In this document: piece by piece, positions 36,782 through 48,715 of the stretch | How the letters are laid out: the number at the start of each line of letters is the position of its first letter | Position numbering within the stretch: position 1 is the stretch's first letter | Origin: Botryotinia globosa | Lineage: Eukaryota; Ascomycota; Leotiomycetes; Helotiales; Sclerotiniaceae | Assembly (NCBI GenBank): GCA_014898425.1 | Contig: RCSZ01000005.1 | Span: 372,001-436,000, forward strand | Length of the DNA stretch: 64,000 bases | Direction of reading: 5' to 3' | The notes under the pieces: model-generated | Seen by the model: the letters and a program-made list of their open reading frames with translations, nothing else | What the model was told of the DNA's origin: nothing | The model's database searches: none | Position numbers and translations under genes: made by a program

Positions 36782-37440
36782 TGTTGTTTTTAATAAATAT
36801 TAATTAAATCACTTAATATTATTATAATATTAAGGGAACTAATTATAATAATAAAATTCTATCATTAAAATAAAATAATAAAAATTTAGTGATATAAGAA
36901 AAATTTCTTATATTCTTTATTCTCTTTATATAAGAAAGAATATTATTATAAAAATAAAATAAAGAATTCTTTATTAAAAAGGAAATCCTTTATTAGTTTT
37001 TTATTCAAAATAATAATTTATTATTTTGAAAAATTTGAAATATGATGTAGAAGTTAATTCGAATACAAAATAATAAATACAATCTTGTATAATATTATTT
37101 TTTCTTTTTTTTTATTATAAAAATTGATTGTAAATCAATAAAGAAAATTGATAAAATTAATTGTAAAATTAGAAATTTCAAATATATTATATATATATTA
37201 TAGATTTGTATTATTTATATATAAAGGATAGGAAAAAGTATAAATAAATGGTTTAAATCTTTATATTCAGATTTTTTTTTAATATTTATTTATATATATA
37301 TATATAAATATATAATATAATATAATACAATTTAATAATAAATTCTATTTATTCTATTAATCTAAGTTTTTAATATAATATTATTTTAATATTATTTCTA
37401 ATTCAGTTTAACTTATTTTATATTAAACGAATAATCAATA
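36782..37440 (+). repeat. Left LTR of the Copia element
   Basis: It begins tgttgtttttaataaatatt and ends cgaataatcaata. It aligns throughout with 44130-44791; differences are almost all C-to-T or G-to-A in this copy. The next bases (ataaattataagc) would be the damaged primer-binding site. Confidence 0.9.
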
Positions 37441-39280
37441 ATAAATTATAAGCTTAATATAATTAAGAATTATATAATTTATTATTTATTTAATTATAAT
37501 TCAAATCTTAAATAAAATTCAAGATTAGATTATTCATTTTGGATCAAAAAATTATATTTTTCAATATAAAATATTCAAAAATTCAAAAACATTTCAAAAA
37601 ATAGTTATTTTATTCAAATCTATTATTCAAAATCAATTCTTTTTATTTTTTTATTTAATATCTTTATTTATATAAAAAGTATTTTAATATTCAAATATTT
37701 CATATTCGAAAATAGTATAAAAGAATTTCAGAATCTTATTTTAAATAATAAAATTTTTAATGCTTTTCAAATAATCTTTAAAATTGATAAAGAAATAAAA
37801 GAAAACTATTAAAATTTTATTTATTTTATTTATAAATATTATAAAAAAGGAATCATTTATCGATTTTATAAATTATTAGTTAAAAATCTCGAAAAAGAAA
37901 AAGATTTCGATTTCTTTTATTATTCATTTTATGGATTTGATATATATATAAATTATAAAAAAAATATTTCTGAATTATTTAATTCATTTAATTCATTCAA
38001 TTCGTTTAATTCCTCTCAAATTTTTATTAAAGTAAAAGAAATATATACATTCTGATATAATCTTTATTTTGAAAAGCTAGAAAAACAAGAAAAATATAAT
38101 CAAAGCTTTTAAAATTGAATAAAAATCGAATTAGAATTTTATAAAATTCCAAAATTCAATTCTTCAATATATTTCATTAAATATATAGAAAATTGATAAG
38201 AAAAAATCAATTCTTTAGTATTCTAAAATACTATATATCTATAGAAATTTATAATATAATTATTATATATAAAATATCTTCAGAAACCTTTTTAAATAAA
38301 TCAAAAAACTATGAAATTCTTATAGAATTTCAATTTTATTTCGAAATAGAATATGAAATTTATTATTTTAAGTTTCGAGGTATTTTAAATATATATTTCA
38401 AATTAAATTTCAATCAAAATATATTCGAAAAAAAGCAATTCGAAAATCTAGATTTTTTTTTTTGATAATCAATAGAATATAGGGATTGGAAAGTATATTT
38501 TGAAAAAGCTTATTTAAAATTAAATAATAATTCAATTATTCGATGAGAGCAAATAATTGTATTATTAATTGATAATATTGAAAGTATTATATATCGATTA
38601 TAAAAAGCAATAAAACTTTATATAAAAACTTTAAAAACTAAAAATCTAAAGTTAATTCATTAGCAATATTATAAAAATACTTTTAAAAAAGTATTTTCAT
38701 TAATAAAATAAAAAGTTTTAAATCGATAAAAAATTAATAAAAATAAAATATAATATATTTTATTCTAAAAAAATACAAAAATATATCAAAATCTAATTTA
38801 AAAATAATATAATTTGAATAAATCAAACCAAATACAACATCACCGAGAAAATAAAATTCAAAATATCAATAAAAAATCAAAATCACTGGAAACTATTAAG
38901 ATCACCAGGAATTAATAAGATTACCAAAAAAATAAAATTCGAATTTTCAACAAAAATCAAAATTACCAGAAACTAATAAAATCATTGGAGAAATAAAATT
39001 CGAATTTTCAATAAAAATCGAGATTATTAGAAAGAATCTAATATAAAAAAGCATTAAAATTAAATTATTTATAATAAAAAAGAATAATTTAATATTTATA
39101 ATATTAGTTTTAAAAATATATTATTAAAAAACATTTTGAAGATTTGCTTTAAAGCTATCTTACCAAATAAATTAATAAATAGAATATAAATATATTCTTA
39201 TTAATTTATTTATATTTTTGAATATACTCTTAAATAAATAGTTTTATTATAAAAATATATATTAAAAATAAATATAGGAA
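37441..39280 (+). other. Long Copia 5' internal segment with a possible extra degraded frame
   Basis: About 1.8 kb separate the left LTR from gag, far more than a usual leader. It contains coding-like stretches on the plus strand, e.g. YFEKLEKQEKYNQSF and IELEFYKIPKFNSSIYFIKY at about 38060-38190, a frame at 38193-38465, and near 38840-39020 repeated units (ccaggaattaataagatta...cgaattttcaa). The frame is broken by many RIP-type stops. It could be an additional gene of this Copia lineage, a captured fragment, or another nested insertion. Confidence 0.45.
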
Positions 39281-39289
39281 TATATTTTA

Positions 39290-40467
39290 ATAATAAATTA
39301 TTTGCAGGATATTCTAATTATATAAAATGGATTCAAAAAGCTAGTTTATATTTAAAAGTTAATAATTATATACTATATATTATTAATAATTCTAAAGAAA
39401 AATCTCAAATATTAATATATTTAAAAAGGAATTCTATAGATTTTAAATCTATAGAAATTCAAATAAAATATAATAATAAATTGAAAGAATATAATCAATA
39501 TTGTAATAAAATATTAATAACTATTAAATTAATAATAAATATTGATTTAAATAAAAAATTTAAAAATATTAAATCTGCTACAAAACTTTGGAATATAATT
39601 AATAATATATTTGGAGAGGTTTTTTTAGATTTAATAGATCAATATTTTGATAAAATCATTAATTCGAATTATAATGATTTTAATAATATTAATAAATATC
39701 CAAGCCATATTAAATTTGCTAATTGTTATTTAAAATCAATTAAAATTGATTTTTAAGATTAATTATTAATTTGGATTATATTTAAAGATTTAAATAATTA
39801 TTTCGATTCTTTTAAATTAAGAAAAATTGAAGAATTATCAAAAGAATTATTAAAAAAAAATCTTAAAATTGATTTAAATAAATTATATTTTGAACTAAAT
39901 TCTGAAAAGGTTAGAATGAAAAACTTTTTAGAAATTAATAATATAAATAAAGTTATAAAACCTTTAAATATTATTCCTAATTGTATTTTTTGTAATAAAA
40001 AAGATCATTTAGAAAACAAATACTTTAAAAAGCATTTTGAATTATTCAATAAAAATTATTCTAAGAATAATAATAAAAATAATCAATACAAAATTAATAA
40101 AACTATTAATAGAAAATTGATTAAAAAGAATAAATTCAAAAAGCTATTTAATAAAAAGATAAAAAATAATAAAAATAATAATAAAAAGAATTATAATAAT
40201 CAAAATTCTAAGAAATTTATTCTGAAATTTGATAAATTAAATGAAAATTATAATATAAATTATAATAATAATAATAATTTATTGAATTATGATATATTAG
40301 ATATTGTTAGTTCTTTTGAAAATGAATTAATTATTATAACATTATTATTAAATAATAATAAAAAACATAATATTAATAAAATTAATAATAAAATTAATAA
40401 AAGTATTAATAAAAATATTAATATTAATAAAAATATTAATAAAAATATTAATATTAAAGATTATTAA
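39290..40467 (+). pseudogene. Copia gag remnant with damaged zinc knuckle
   Basis: It contains the Copia gag signature FAGYSNYIKWIQKASLYLKV and NKKFKNIKSATKLWNIINNI, followed after stops by a CCHC-type knuckle: Cys 39982, Cys 39991, His 40006, and Tyr (TAC) at 40021 where the last Cys is expected, a G-to-A change. It is then Asn/Lys-rich because of RIP. Gag would form the virus-like particle of the element; this one is dead. Confidence 0.85.
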
Positions 40468-43400
40468 TAAGATAATATTAAAAATAATAATATTATTTTA
40501 GATTTAGAAGCAATAGAGTATTATAACCCTAATAAAAATTGATTAATAAATTATAAAATATATAATTCATTTAAATTTGTTATTATAGTTAATAATAAAA
40601 CTATTCCAATTTATGAATATGAAGATATTCCATTAATTATTAATAATAAATTATTATTAATAAAAAATATAAAATTTATTTCTAATTTAAAGTTGATTCT
40701 AATAAGTATTAAATTAACTATAAAAAAAGATTGGATTAGTTATATAAAGCCTTTTGAAAATAAATTTCATTTTAATTATAAAATATTAAATATAAAAGCT
40801 ATAGCAAAATGGATTAAAAATACTTTTTATTTAAATTGCAATATAAATCATTATTTATTAATGAAATATAATTCTGAAAAAATTAATAATATTATTAATA
40901 ATAAGAATAAATGTAATATCCATGAAATAAATCAAAAAGAAAATTCTGAAAAAGATTCAAATATTAATTCGAATATAAATTCGAATAATAAAAAAGAATC
41001 TAATGAATTAAATATTAGAAAAAATAATAATCTTAATATTTTAGATTTATAATATAAATGCTTTGGATATATAAATAAAGAATATATTATTAAAATTATT
41101 AAATTTAATGAAAAAGAATTAAAATTAGATTTAAAAGTATGCGAAAATTATTCTTTTAAGAAAATACATTAAAATATCAATAAAAATTTATTAAAAATAA
41201 ATCTAAACTTTTTTAATAAAATAAATATTGATATTTTAAGATTTATAAAAAACAGATTTAAAAAAGAAAAATATATAATTATTTTTATTGATTAGGCTAT
41301 TAGATTCATATAGATATATTCAATTAAAAATAAATTTAATACCTTTGAAATTTTAAAAGAATTTTATAATATAATATTAAATCAATTTAATATCAAAATA
41401 AAAATTATTAGAATTAATAATACTTTTGAATTTAAATCAAATAAATAGGAGTTTTTTATAGAATCAAAAGGAATTTTAATAGAATACATCAATCCATACA
41501 CCCATTTACAAAATGAAATAACCGAAAAATTAAATTTATATTTAATAAAAAAATTATTAATAATAATTAAAGAATTATTAATACCTATAAAATTATAATT
41601 TTATTTAATTCAAAATATAATATATATTAAAAATAGAATATATAATCAAATTATTAAAACTTTTTTTTATAAAAAACTATATAAAGAAAATCTTGAATTA
41701 AATAATATAAAAACTTTAGATTCTCTTATTTTTATACATAAATATAAAGAATAAAAAGATAATAAATTGGATTTTAAAGTATAAAAAGAAATATTATTAT
41801 TATATATATCACCTTATAATTTAATATTTTATATTTCTAATATAAATCGAATTATTAGTTTAAAAGATTTTATTATTTATAAAAATATTCAATATTATTA
41901 AAATAATAATGATAATAATAATAATATCAAAAAAGATATTATTGATTTAAAACAAATAAAATTAAAAAATCTATTTAATAATAATTTTATTCCTTTTGAA
42001 ATAGAAATTCAAAAAGATAACAATTATTATAAAAATCATAAAAATGATAAAAATAATGATATTTATTATAAAAATTATAATATAAATAATAAAAATAATA
42101 TTTATTATAAAAATTATAATATAAATAATGAAAATAATAAAAATAATAATATAAATCAGAAACTAAATATAAATAATAAGCATTCTATAATCGAAATCCT
42201 TTATAATTCAAATTTGCTAATTCTATTAAGACAATCAAAAAGAATAAAAGATATAAAACCTTAATTAAATTATTATAATCTAACTTATTTAGTATATATT
42301 AAATATCTAAATAATAATATTAAATTAAAAATAAATAATATTGATAAAAATCAATTATTATTATTAGGATTTAATATTAAAACAAACGAAAATCAGAAAA
42401 TTATTATTAAAATTGATAATAAAATTAATCTAAAAAGTTCTAAAATTTATATCGAAGTTATAAATTCAAATTAAAAAGAAAATTGGATAAAAGCTATGAA
42501 TTATAAGGTTAAAACCCTAAAAAATAATAATATATAGAATATTATTGATATTAATAATAATAATATTAATATTATTAAAGATAAAAATAATAATATTATT
42601 AATAAAAATATTAAAAAGAATAATATTATTAAACTTTTAAAAATTAAATGGATTTATAAAATTAAATATTTATTTAATAATTTTATTGAATTTAAAACTA
42701 GATTTGTTGCTAAAGGATTTGAAAAGTTATATAGAATAAATTATTTAAATATATTTGTTAATATAATAAAACAAATGATTTGAAAATTAATATTTGTATT
42801 AATAATATCAAGATTCTGGTTTATATATAAAATTAATATAATATTAATCTTTGTATAAAATAATATTGATACAAATTTATATATTAAATTCTCTAAAATT
42901 ATAAATTATAATAAAAATAATATATTAAAATTAAATAAAATATTATATAGATTAAAGCAATCTATTAAAATATGATATAATATATTAAAAAATATATTAT
43001 ATAAATTAAATTTTAATTCATTAATATTAAATGAATATATTTTTATTAATAAAATATTAGAATTAATATTAAATATATATATAAATAATATTGCAATAAT
43101 AAAATCTAATGAAAATCTAATTAAAGATTTCATTCAAAATATTAAAAAATATTTTGATTTGAAGGATTTAGATCTTATAAAAGACTATTTAGATATTCAA
43201 ATTAAAATTAATAATAACTTTTTTGAATTAATTCAAAAAGATTATATTAATAAATGTTTAATTGATTTAAAAATAAAAAATTGTAATATTATTTCTATTC
43301 CAATAGATTCTAAAAATAAATTCGAAAAAAACCCTGAAATAATTAATATTTTTAATATAAAATATGCTCAAAAATTAATAGGAAAAGTTTTTTATATAGC

Positions 43401-44040
43401 TTTAGGAATTAAATAGGATATATACTTTTCTATATTAAAATTAGCCAGATTTGTTTCAAACCCTAATTCAAACCATATAATAGGAGCTAAACGAATTTTT
43501 AAATATTTAAAAAAATCAAAAAATTTAGGAATTCGATATATAAAGAATATTAATAATAATATTAATATTAAAAATTATAATATTAATAATTATATTAAAG
43601 AATATTCAAATACAAATTTTATAGGGGATATTAGTTTGACTAAATCAATTAATAACTATATATTTATATATACTAATAAACCTATTAATTGAAGAATTAA
43701 ACTTTAATTTGTAGTAACCCAAAATATAGTTGAAACTGAATTAATAACTATTAATTTAGCTGCAAAAGAAGCAATTTATATTCAAAAAATATTAAAAGAA
43801 TTAAATGAATATAAATAGAATAAATTCTTTTTATATACAAATAATAAAGTAGCAATATATATTTCAGAAAACCCTGTTTTTCATAAAAAAAGCAAATATA
43901 TTGCTACAAAATATTATTTAATAAAAGAATTAATAAATAAAGGATTAATCGATTTAATTTGAATCCCTACAAATGAACAATTAGCCGATAGCCTAATTAA
44001 ACCATTAGCGAAAGTTAAATTATTAAAATGAATCAAATCA
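40468..44040 (+). pseudogene. Copia pol remnant: protease, integrase, RT, RNase H
   Basis: Recognisable pieces in order: a protease-like region at about 40500-40740; GAG-pre-integrase (CFGYINKEYIIKIIK, ~41060-41110); integrase core (~41220-41640, TFEILKEFYN, EFKSNK, YTHLQNEITEK); reverse transcriptase (~42640-43420, WIYKIKYLFNNFIEFKTRFV then AKGFEK, and Tyr-Ile-Asn-Asn at 43078-43089 in place of Tyr-x-Asp-Asp); RNase H (~43590-44030, AAKEAIYIQKILKEL, HKKSKYIATKYYLIKELI, EQLADSLIKPLAK). Stops are frequent throughout. Replacement of both catalytic Asp codons by Asn fits G-to-A RIP. Confidence 0.88.
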
Positions 44041-44129
44041 GTTCAAAAATAATAAATAATAAATAATAAAAATTATTATTATTATTATTATTATTAAAAG
44101 ATTTAAACTACATATTTATTAAAGGCGAG

Positions 44130-44791
44130 TATTGTTTTTAATAAATATTAATTAAATCACTTAATATTATTATAATATTAAGGAAACTAATTATAATAAT
44201 AAAATTCTATCATTAAAATAAAATAATAAAAATTCAATGATATAAGAAAAATTTCTTATATTCTTTATTCTCTTTATATAAAAAAGAATATTATTATAAA
44301 AATAAAATAAAGAATTCTTTATCAAAAAGGAAATCCTTTATTAGTTCTTTATTCAAAATAATAATTCATTATTTTGAAAAATTTGAAATATGATGTAGGA
44401 GCTAGTCCGAATGCGGAATGACAGACGCAATCTTGTACAATATTATTTTTCCTTTTTCTTTATTATAAAAATTGATTACAAATCAATAAAGAAAATTGAT
44501 AAAATTGATTGCAAAATCAGAAATTTCAAGTACGCCATGTACGTATTATAGGCTTGCGCCACCTATATATAGAGGGTAGGAAAAAGCATAAATAAGTGGC
44601 TTGGATCCCTATATTCAGATCTTTTTCTAGTACCCACTTTTATATATACACATGAATATATAATATAATACAATACAATTCAATAATAAATTCTATCTAT
44701 TCTACTAGCCTAAGCTTCCAATATAGTATTATTTTAATACTATTCCCAATTCGGCTTAGCTTATCCCACGCTAAGCGAGTGACCAACGATA
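44130..44791 (+). repeat. Right LTR of the Copia element
   Basis: It begins tattgtttttaataaatatt (the second base G of the left LTR is A here) and ends gagtgaccaacgata. The first ~260 bp are as AT-mutated as the left LTR. From about 44395 it keeps original-looking G/C sequence (gagctagtccgaatgcggaa). A tatatagagg TATA-like motif at about 44569 fits an LTR promoter. Confidence 0.9.
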
Positions 44792-45065
44792 ATTCAATTT
44801 ATATTAATTAAAATAAATTAATTTAAATGATTTCGTTGAAAAAGCCTAGGGGCTTGTGTTATGGCCATAATATCAAGGAAGTCAAGCTAATCAGATCGTT
44901 TGAATCGGGTTTCACTAAACAAGAGTTTCTCATTTTTCGTATATATACACCTTCGGCCCTCGTGGGCGACAAGAATATTAAGGAGGTAAACCTCCAATAA
45001 AATCTGAAGTTATAATAAATAAAGTTTAAAGCTATAGATTTATTTTGAATTAGAATTTATAATTA

Positions 45066-46488
45066 ACCGATATCCCTATATCTTGACAACCCTGTATCTT
45101 GCACACTTTTATTTCTTCTAAAAATAACATTTCAAAAATAATATATAATCAACCAATCATTATATTCTATTGAAAATTATAATATAAATATTGTAATATT
45201 ATTTCTTTTATATAAAAAAATAAAATTGAAATTATAATTATTAATAAAATAGAAATTCTAATATTGAGTTTATTAAAATAAGAATATTATATATTAATTT
45301 ATTTAATGATAAAAATAATAAAAGTTTGTTTTTAGAATGTTTTTATATAAATTTGAAAATATTTTAATATAAAGAATTAAAAAAAGTTATATTTAATATT
45401 AAAAACTCGAAATTATATCAATATATAATAAGATTTCTAATAATTAATTTTACTTTTAATAAAAATCTTTAATAAATTAAATATTTATATTATTTTGAAA
45501 AGGAATTAATTATAATATATTAATTATATATTAATATTAATATTAAAATAATAAAAAACTATATTTTATTATATATTTATATATATAACTAATTATTAAA
45601 AAATATTCATATTTAAATATTAGAATTATATAATTAATAATAAAGAATTTTTATTGAAATATGTTTTGAAAAGAAATTTTGAATATAATTTAAATTTTGA
45701 AATCAATAAATAATAATTAATATTATAAAATTAAATTAAAATTGAATTTAAATTTCAAAATCCTTAGAAATATTATATAATTTGAAGACTTTTTGATAAA
45801 TAAAATTCTTTTAAAAAAGAAAATATAATATTTCTAATTAAAAAAAGATATATAATAGACTTCTTAATTAAAATATTAAAATAATTTATTTTAATTATTA
45901 TTATTTTCTTTTATATATTTTTTATATAATATAATTATTAAAATTTCTAAGTAATATTTTATTTTGATATTATTTATTATTATTATATTATATATTTTTT
46001 AATATATCGAAATATAACTTTATAAATTAAATTTAAATATTTAATTTTTTTGAAAAAATTATAAATAAATATATTATAATATTTTAAAAACAATTATTTT
46101 TAAATCATTTTTTGTTTTCTTAAAGTTATATAAAATTTAAAGTTTTATATAAAACTTGATTATTTATATTTTTTGAAATTTTAAATTTTCAATTAATAAT
46201 AATAATAAAAAAGAAAATAAAAAACTATTTTTTAATTATATAATTTATTTTAATATATGATTTTTATTATATTATTAATATTTTAGAATAATATTATTGA
46301 AAATCGATTAATATTTAACTCAATATTTCAAATCTTTTAAATTTTTAATTTTTTTTTTAAATAAATATAAAGTCTTATTAGTTTAATTTTAAAACTATTA
46401 TAATGATATTTGAATTTAAAATTAATTTTTGATTTAATAAGTCAAAATGTGCAAGATACAGGGATGTGCAAGATGTAGGGATATCGGT
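45066..46488. mobile_element. TIR DNA transposon remnant (1.42 kb)
   Basis: The left end is accgatatccctatatcttg followed by acaaccctgtatcttgcac; the reverse complement of the right end is accgatatccctacatcttg followed by cacatccctgtatcttgcac. The TIRs are about 48 bp with an internal direct repetition of the cttgcac/tatccct theme. TA flanks both ends (45064-45065, 46489-46490). Size and TA duplication suit a Tc1/mariner-type element, but the interior is so AT-mutated that no transposase motif can be read. Confidence 0.82.
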
Positions 46489-46796
46489 TATATTTAAATT
46501 TAAATGAAACTATTTCTATATTCATTTTAAATTTAAATAAAACTATCTCTACATTTACTTATTCAATTATTCAAATAATAATAGTAAACTGAAAATTCGA
46601 ATTATTCTATCTAATTTATATATATATTATATATATATTTCATTTCCTTTTATTTTGATAAATTTTATAACAAATTTGATATATAAATTATAAAACCATA
46701 AATAAATAATCCATTTTTTTGAAGCGAATTGTTATTATTGTAGAATTTGTGATAGCACAAAAAGCAGATTATTTCAACGGATTCAGCGCGGATTTT

Positions 46797-47042
46797 GCAA
46801 TCAAACAAGCCCTTAGTCTCTATTTGAGGAAAAATTCTACTTTGGTTCGTTTGTAGCTAAAAACTAACGCTCTTGAGTTCATCATATCCGTCACACATAC
46901 GACCAGATTTATGACATCTTTGACAGTCCGGCTTCGTTTCATCGCATTTTACGCGTCGAATTCTACATTTGAAGGCTAAAACAGTTTTCAAAGCTTCTTC
47001 TAGTGTTGATAAGGAAGTGTAATTTCTCACTTGACGTTGCAT
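46797..47042 (-). pseudogene. N-terminal Zn2Cys6 part of the transposon-split regulator
   Basis: On the minus strand it reads FKCRIRRVKCDETKPDCQRC then HKSGRMCDGYDELKSVSF, a typical Zn2Cys6 DNA-binding domain (C-x6-C...C-x2-C-x6-C). Just before it, gttttag could be an intron acceptor; the first Cys of the motif is not visible at the junction. After SVSF comes TAG, then LQTNQSRIFPQIETKGLFD up to the TIR of the outer element at 46796. The matching C-terminal part of this protein class starts at 35776, on the other side of the nest. Confidence 0.8.
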
Positions 47043-48191
47043 ACAACCCTCGGAACTGATCCAATTCTGAGATCAGAATTATAACATGGTAGAATCGCAA
47101 CGGAAAAGTCTGAGAGATGTCCACTAGATCATTCACTCACTTGCAGGTTATGCAGCCTGTACGCGAACGAGATGCAGCGCTTCTGACCTGTTTCCTTTCG
47201 GGAGTAATTTGTTTCATCGTAAATCAGGGCGCTCTGAATTTAATATTTGCTGATCAAATTTTCAAAACGGAAGATTTGTGGAAACAAACAAACGAACAAA
47301 TACAAGTAAAGCCAATCTAAGAAGGAAGCTTTTCAGAATACTGGATGTTGAAAGTCCAGCTCAATACGAGTACACTTGCTACATGCATATCTCAACCATG
47401 CTAACATGACGGATTGATAGCAAGTGGTGCTCACTATTCACCATCTTAGCTAGAGCCATGATCTCGCTTAGAAAGTCCATAGAGAACTTTTCGAGATCTT
47501 ACATTTGACTCCATCGAAATAGAACTCAAGATTGCGGAGATAGTGTGTGGATATTTACTCCTTCGCTCGAGCCACCAAGCGCTTATAAAGAGTATCCCGT
47601 ATAACACTAATTGCAAAAGGAAGCGGAAAGCGATTAGATTGATTGACATGAGCTTTCAAGGTCTGCTCCGCAAACGTAGGAACTCCGATCTATTTCCCAA
47701 AACAATTTGACATTGATATTTCTGTAAATAACAACAAAAAAAGTGGAAAAGCCTACAAAGTCGTGATTAGTTCCAAGCCTCTCCTTCAAATTCATCTCAC
47801 TCATGTTCAGGAACTAAAATTTTGCTTCAAAGCTTGATATTCAACTCATTGATTCCTATTGGTAGTTTTAGGAAATATGATTATAGCGGTCCACTTTGAT
47901 GGATATCCTGATTCTCCACCCTCGAATTTTCATCTAATTCCAAAGCTCTGCTCGGTCCCGAAAAGCTTCAACAGGGGGCATCTCGCTAAGCCTTATCGTA
48001 AAGCCCGCGTTTACTGTACATGAACAGAAAAATGAGAGGAACTTATTAAAACACAACAACACAGCACCCAAATACCGTGATAAATGAATTACGTATGGAT
48101 TATTTCTGTACAGTAATATTAAAAGGAAGTTAGATGCCTACTTAGTCAGGAAAAATGTCAAATACACACCCCAATAATGTGAAATACAACC
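47043..48191. other. Unrecognised DNA between the split regulator and 48.2 kb
   Basis: Only frames under 70 codons are seen (47117-47320 +, 47446-47649 -). The latter has a hydrophobic stretch but no family signature. It may include the promoter of the split regulator. Confidence 0.4.
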
Positions 48192-48715
48192 TCAGTAGCC
48201 CTTACAAGAAGAAAAGCAATGCTTGTGTAGATACGACATCAAGTCAGCGAAGCTGGCTATAATCAGGTAGCCGCACCCTTTGCACGATTCAAGATAATTT
48301 TCGATTAAATCTGACTTGGCTAGTTGCACGTAGCAAAAGTGGGTTGAGAGAATATCTCGGAGATGTCTTCCGAAATAGGAAACCAGATCGCTATCATGAC
48401 TCTCATCGAAACCGTGAGCAGTCAGCACCCAAAATCCTCCATCCAAGGACTGGGGCTAGACACAGCTTTGAAAGAAAAGTAGTAACTGGTATCAATCCTC
48501 TCAGTTGCCGGACTAATTAGGTGGGAGGACACCACAAAGGGACCTTGTTTACGGCCTGACTGAGGACTACAGCCTGCTCCAAAACAGCATAGAAATACGG
48601 TCTGATACTTCTTATTCGTTCGATATCGACCCCCACAAATTTCTTCACTAGCATATCTATTTAATTCTATTATCTGACTTCTGGGAACTGGTAGACGATG
48701 TTTTTTAAGTCCCAA
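48192..48715 (-). other. Possible gene remnant, unrecognised
   Basis: Two minus-strand frames follow each other and overlap slightly. 48422-48715 starts MGLKKHRLPVPRSQIIEL and contains four Cys in CCFGAGC and GG-rich context. 48192-48446 contains GGFWVLTAHGFDESHDSDLV and ends with a Cys-rich tail. A short intron or a frameshift could join them into about 165 residues. I recognise no family, and coding status is uncertain. Confidence 0.25.

Larger units (their letters stand above)
36782..44791 (+). mobile_element. Ty1/Copia LTR retrotransposon, RIP-inactivated (8.0 kb)
   Basis: Two LTRs (659 and 662 bp) flank an internal region with, in order on the plus strand: Copia gag, zinc knuckle, protease-like segment, GAG-pre-integrase, integrase, reverse transcriptase and RNase H. 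That integrase-before-RT order defines Copia. Flanking target duplication is attca (36777-36781 and 44792-44796). The coding region is over 80% AT, with many TAA/TAG/TGA at former Gln/Trp codons and runs of Asn/Ile/Lys replacing other residues, as RIP produces. It cannot make functional proteins. A purine-rich tract (aaaggcgag) precedes the right LTR. Confidence 0.93.
36090..44995 (+). repeat. Dispersed repeat, copy 2 (host of the Copia insertion)
   Basis: It starts ccaggggcctgcgagccccc and ends ggaggtaaacctcc, as copy 1 at 5511-6601. It is flanked by a perfect 6-bp direct duplication, aataaa, at 36084-36089 and 44996-45001. A segment with ttgaagctag and ttgaaagctttt appears twice before the Copia insertion (about 36508-36605 and 36700-36780). 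Copia lies inside at 36782-44791. Its tail (44797-44995) keeps more G/C than the head. Confidence 0.85.
35778..46796. mobile_element. Outer TIR element of the nest (~0.7 kb when inner elements are removed)
   Basis: The left end (aaatccgcgctgaatccatt then gaatatttcgctctttttg) and the reverse complement of the right end (aaaatccgcgctgaatccgt then tgaaataatctgctttttg) form TIRs of about 40 bp. Only about 300 bp at each side (35778-36083 and about 46491-46796) belong to it; the rest is later insertions. It sits exactly between the two halves of a split regulator gene. I cannot see a clear target-site duplication, so the family is undetermined. Confidence 0.72.

Noticed and set aside
39916..40467. 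Asn/Lys-rich 183-codon frame as a novel poly-Asn protein
   Set aside because: It is the RIP-mutated gag/zinc-knuckle part of the Copia element; the Asn/Ile/Lys bias is caused by AT mutation.
35778..46796. A target-site duplication for the outer TIR element
   Set aside because: I compared the flanks (gaatgta|aaatcc and ggatttt|gcaatc) and found no convincing direct repeat, so none is claimed.
46857..47042. Stand-alone short Zn2Cys6 gene
   Set aside because: A stop follows the zinc cluster, the TIR of the outer element lies just downstream, and the missing C-terminal part is found at 34546-35776 on the same strand; a split pseudogene explains it better.
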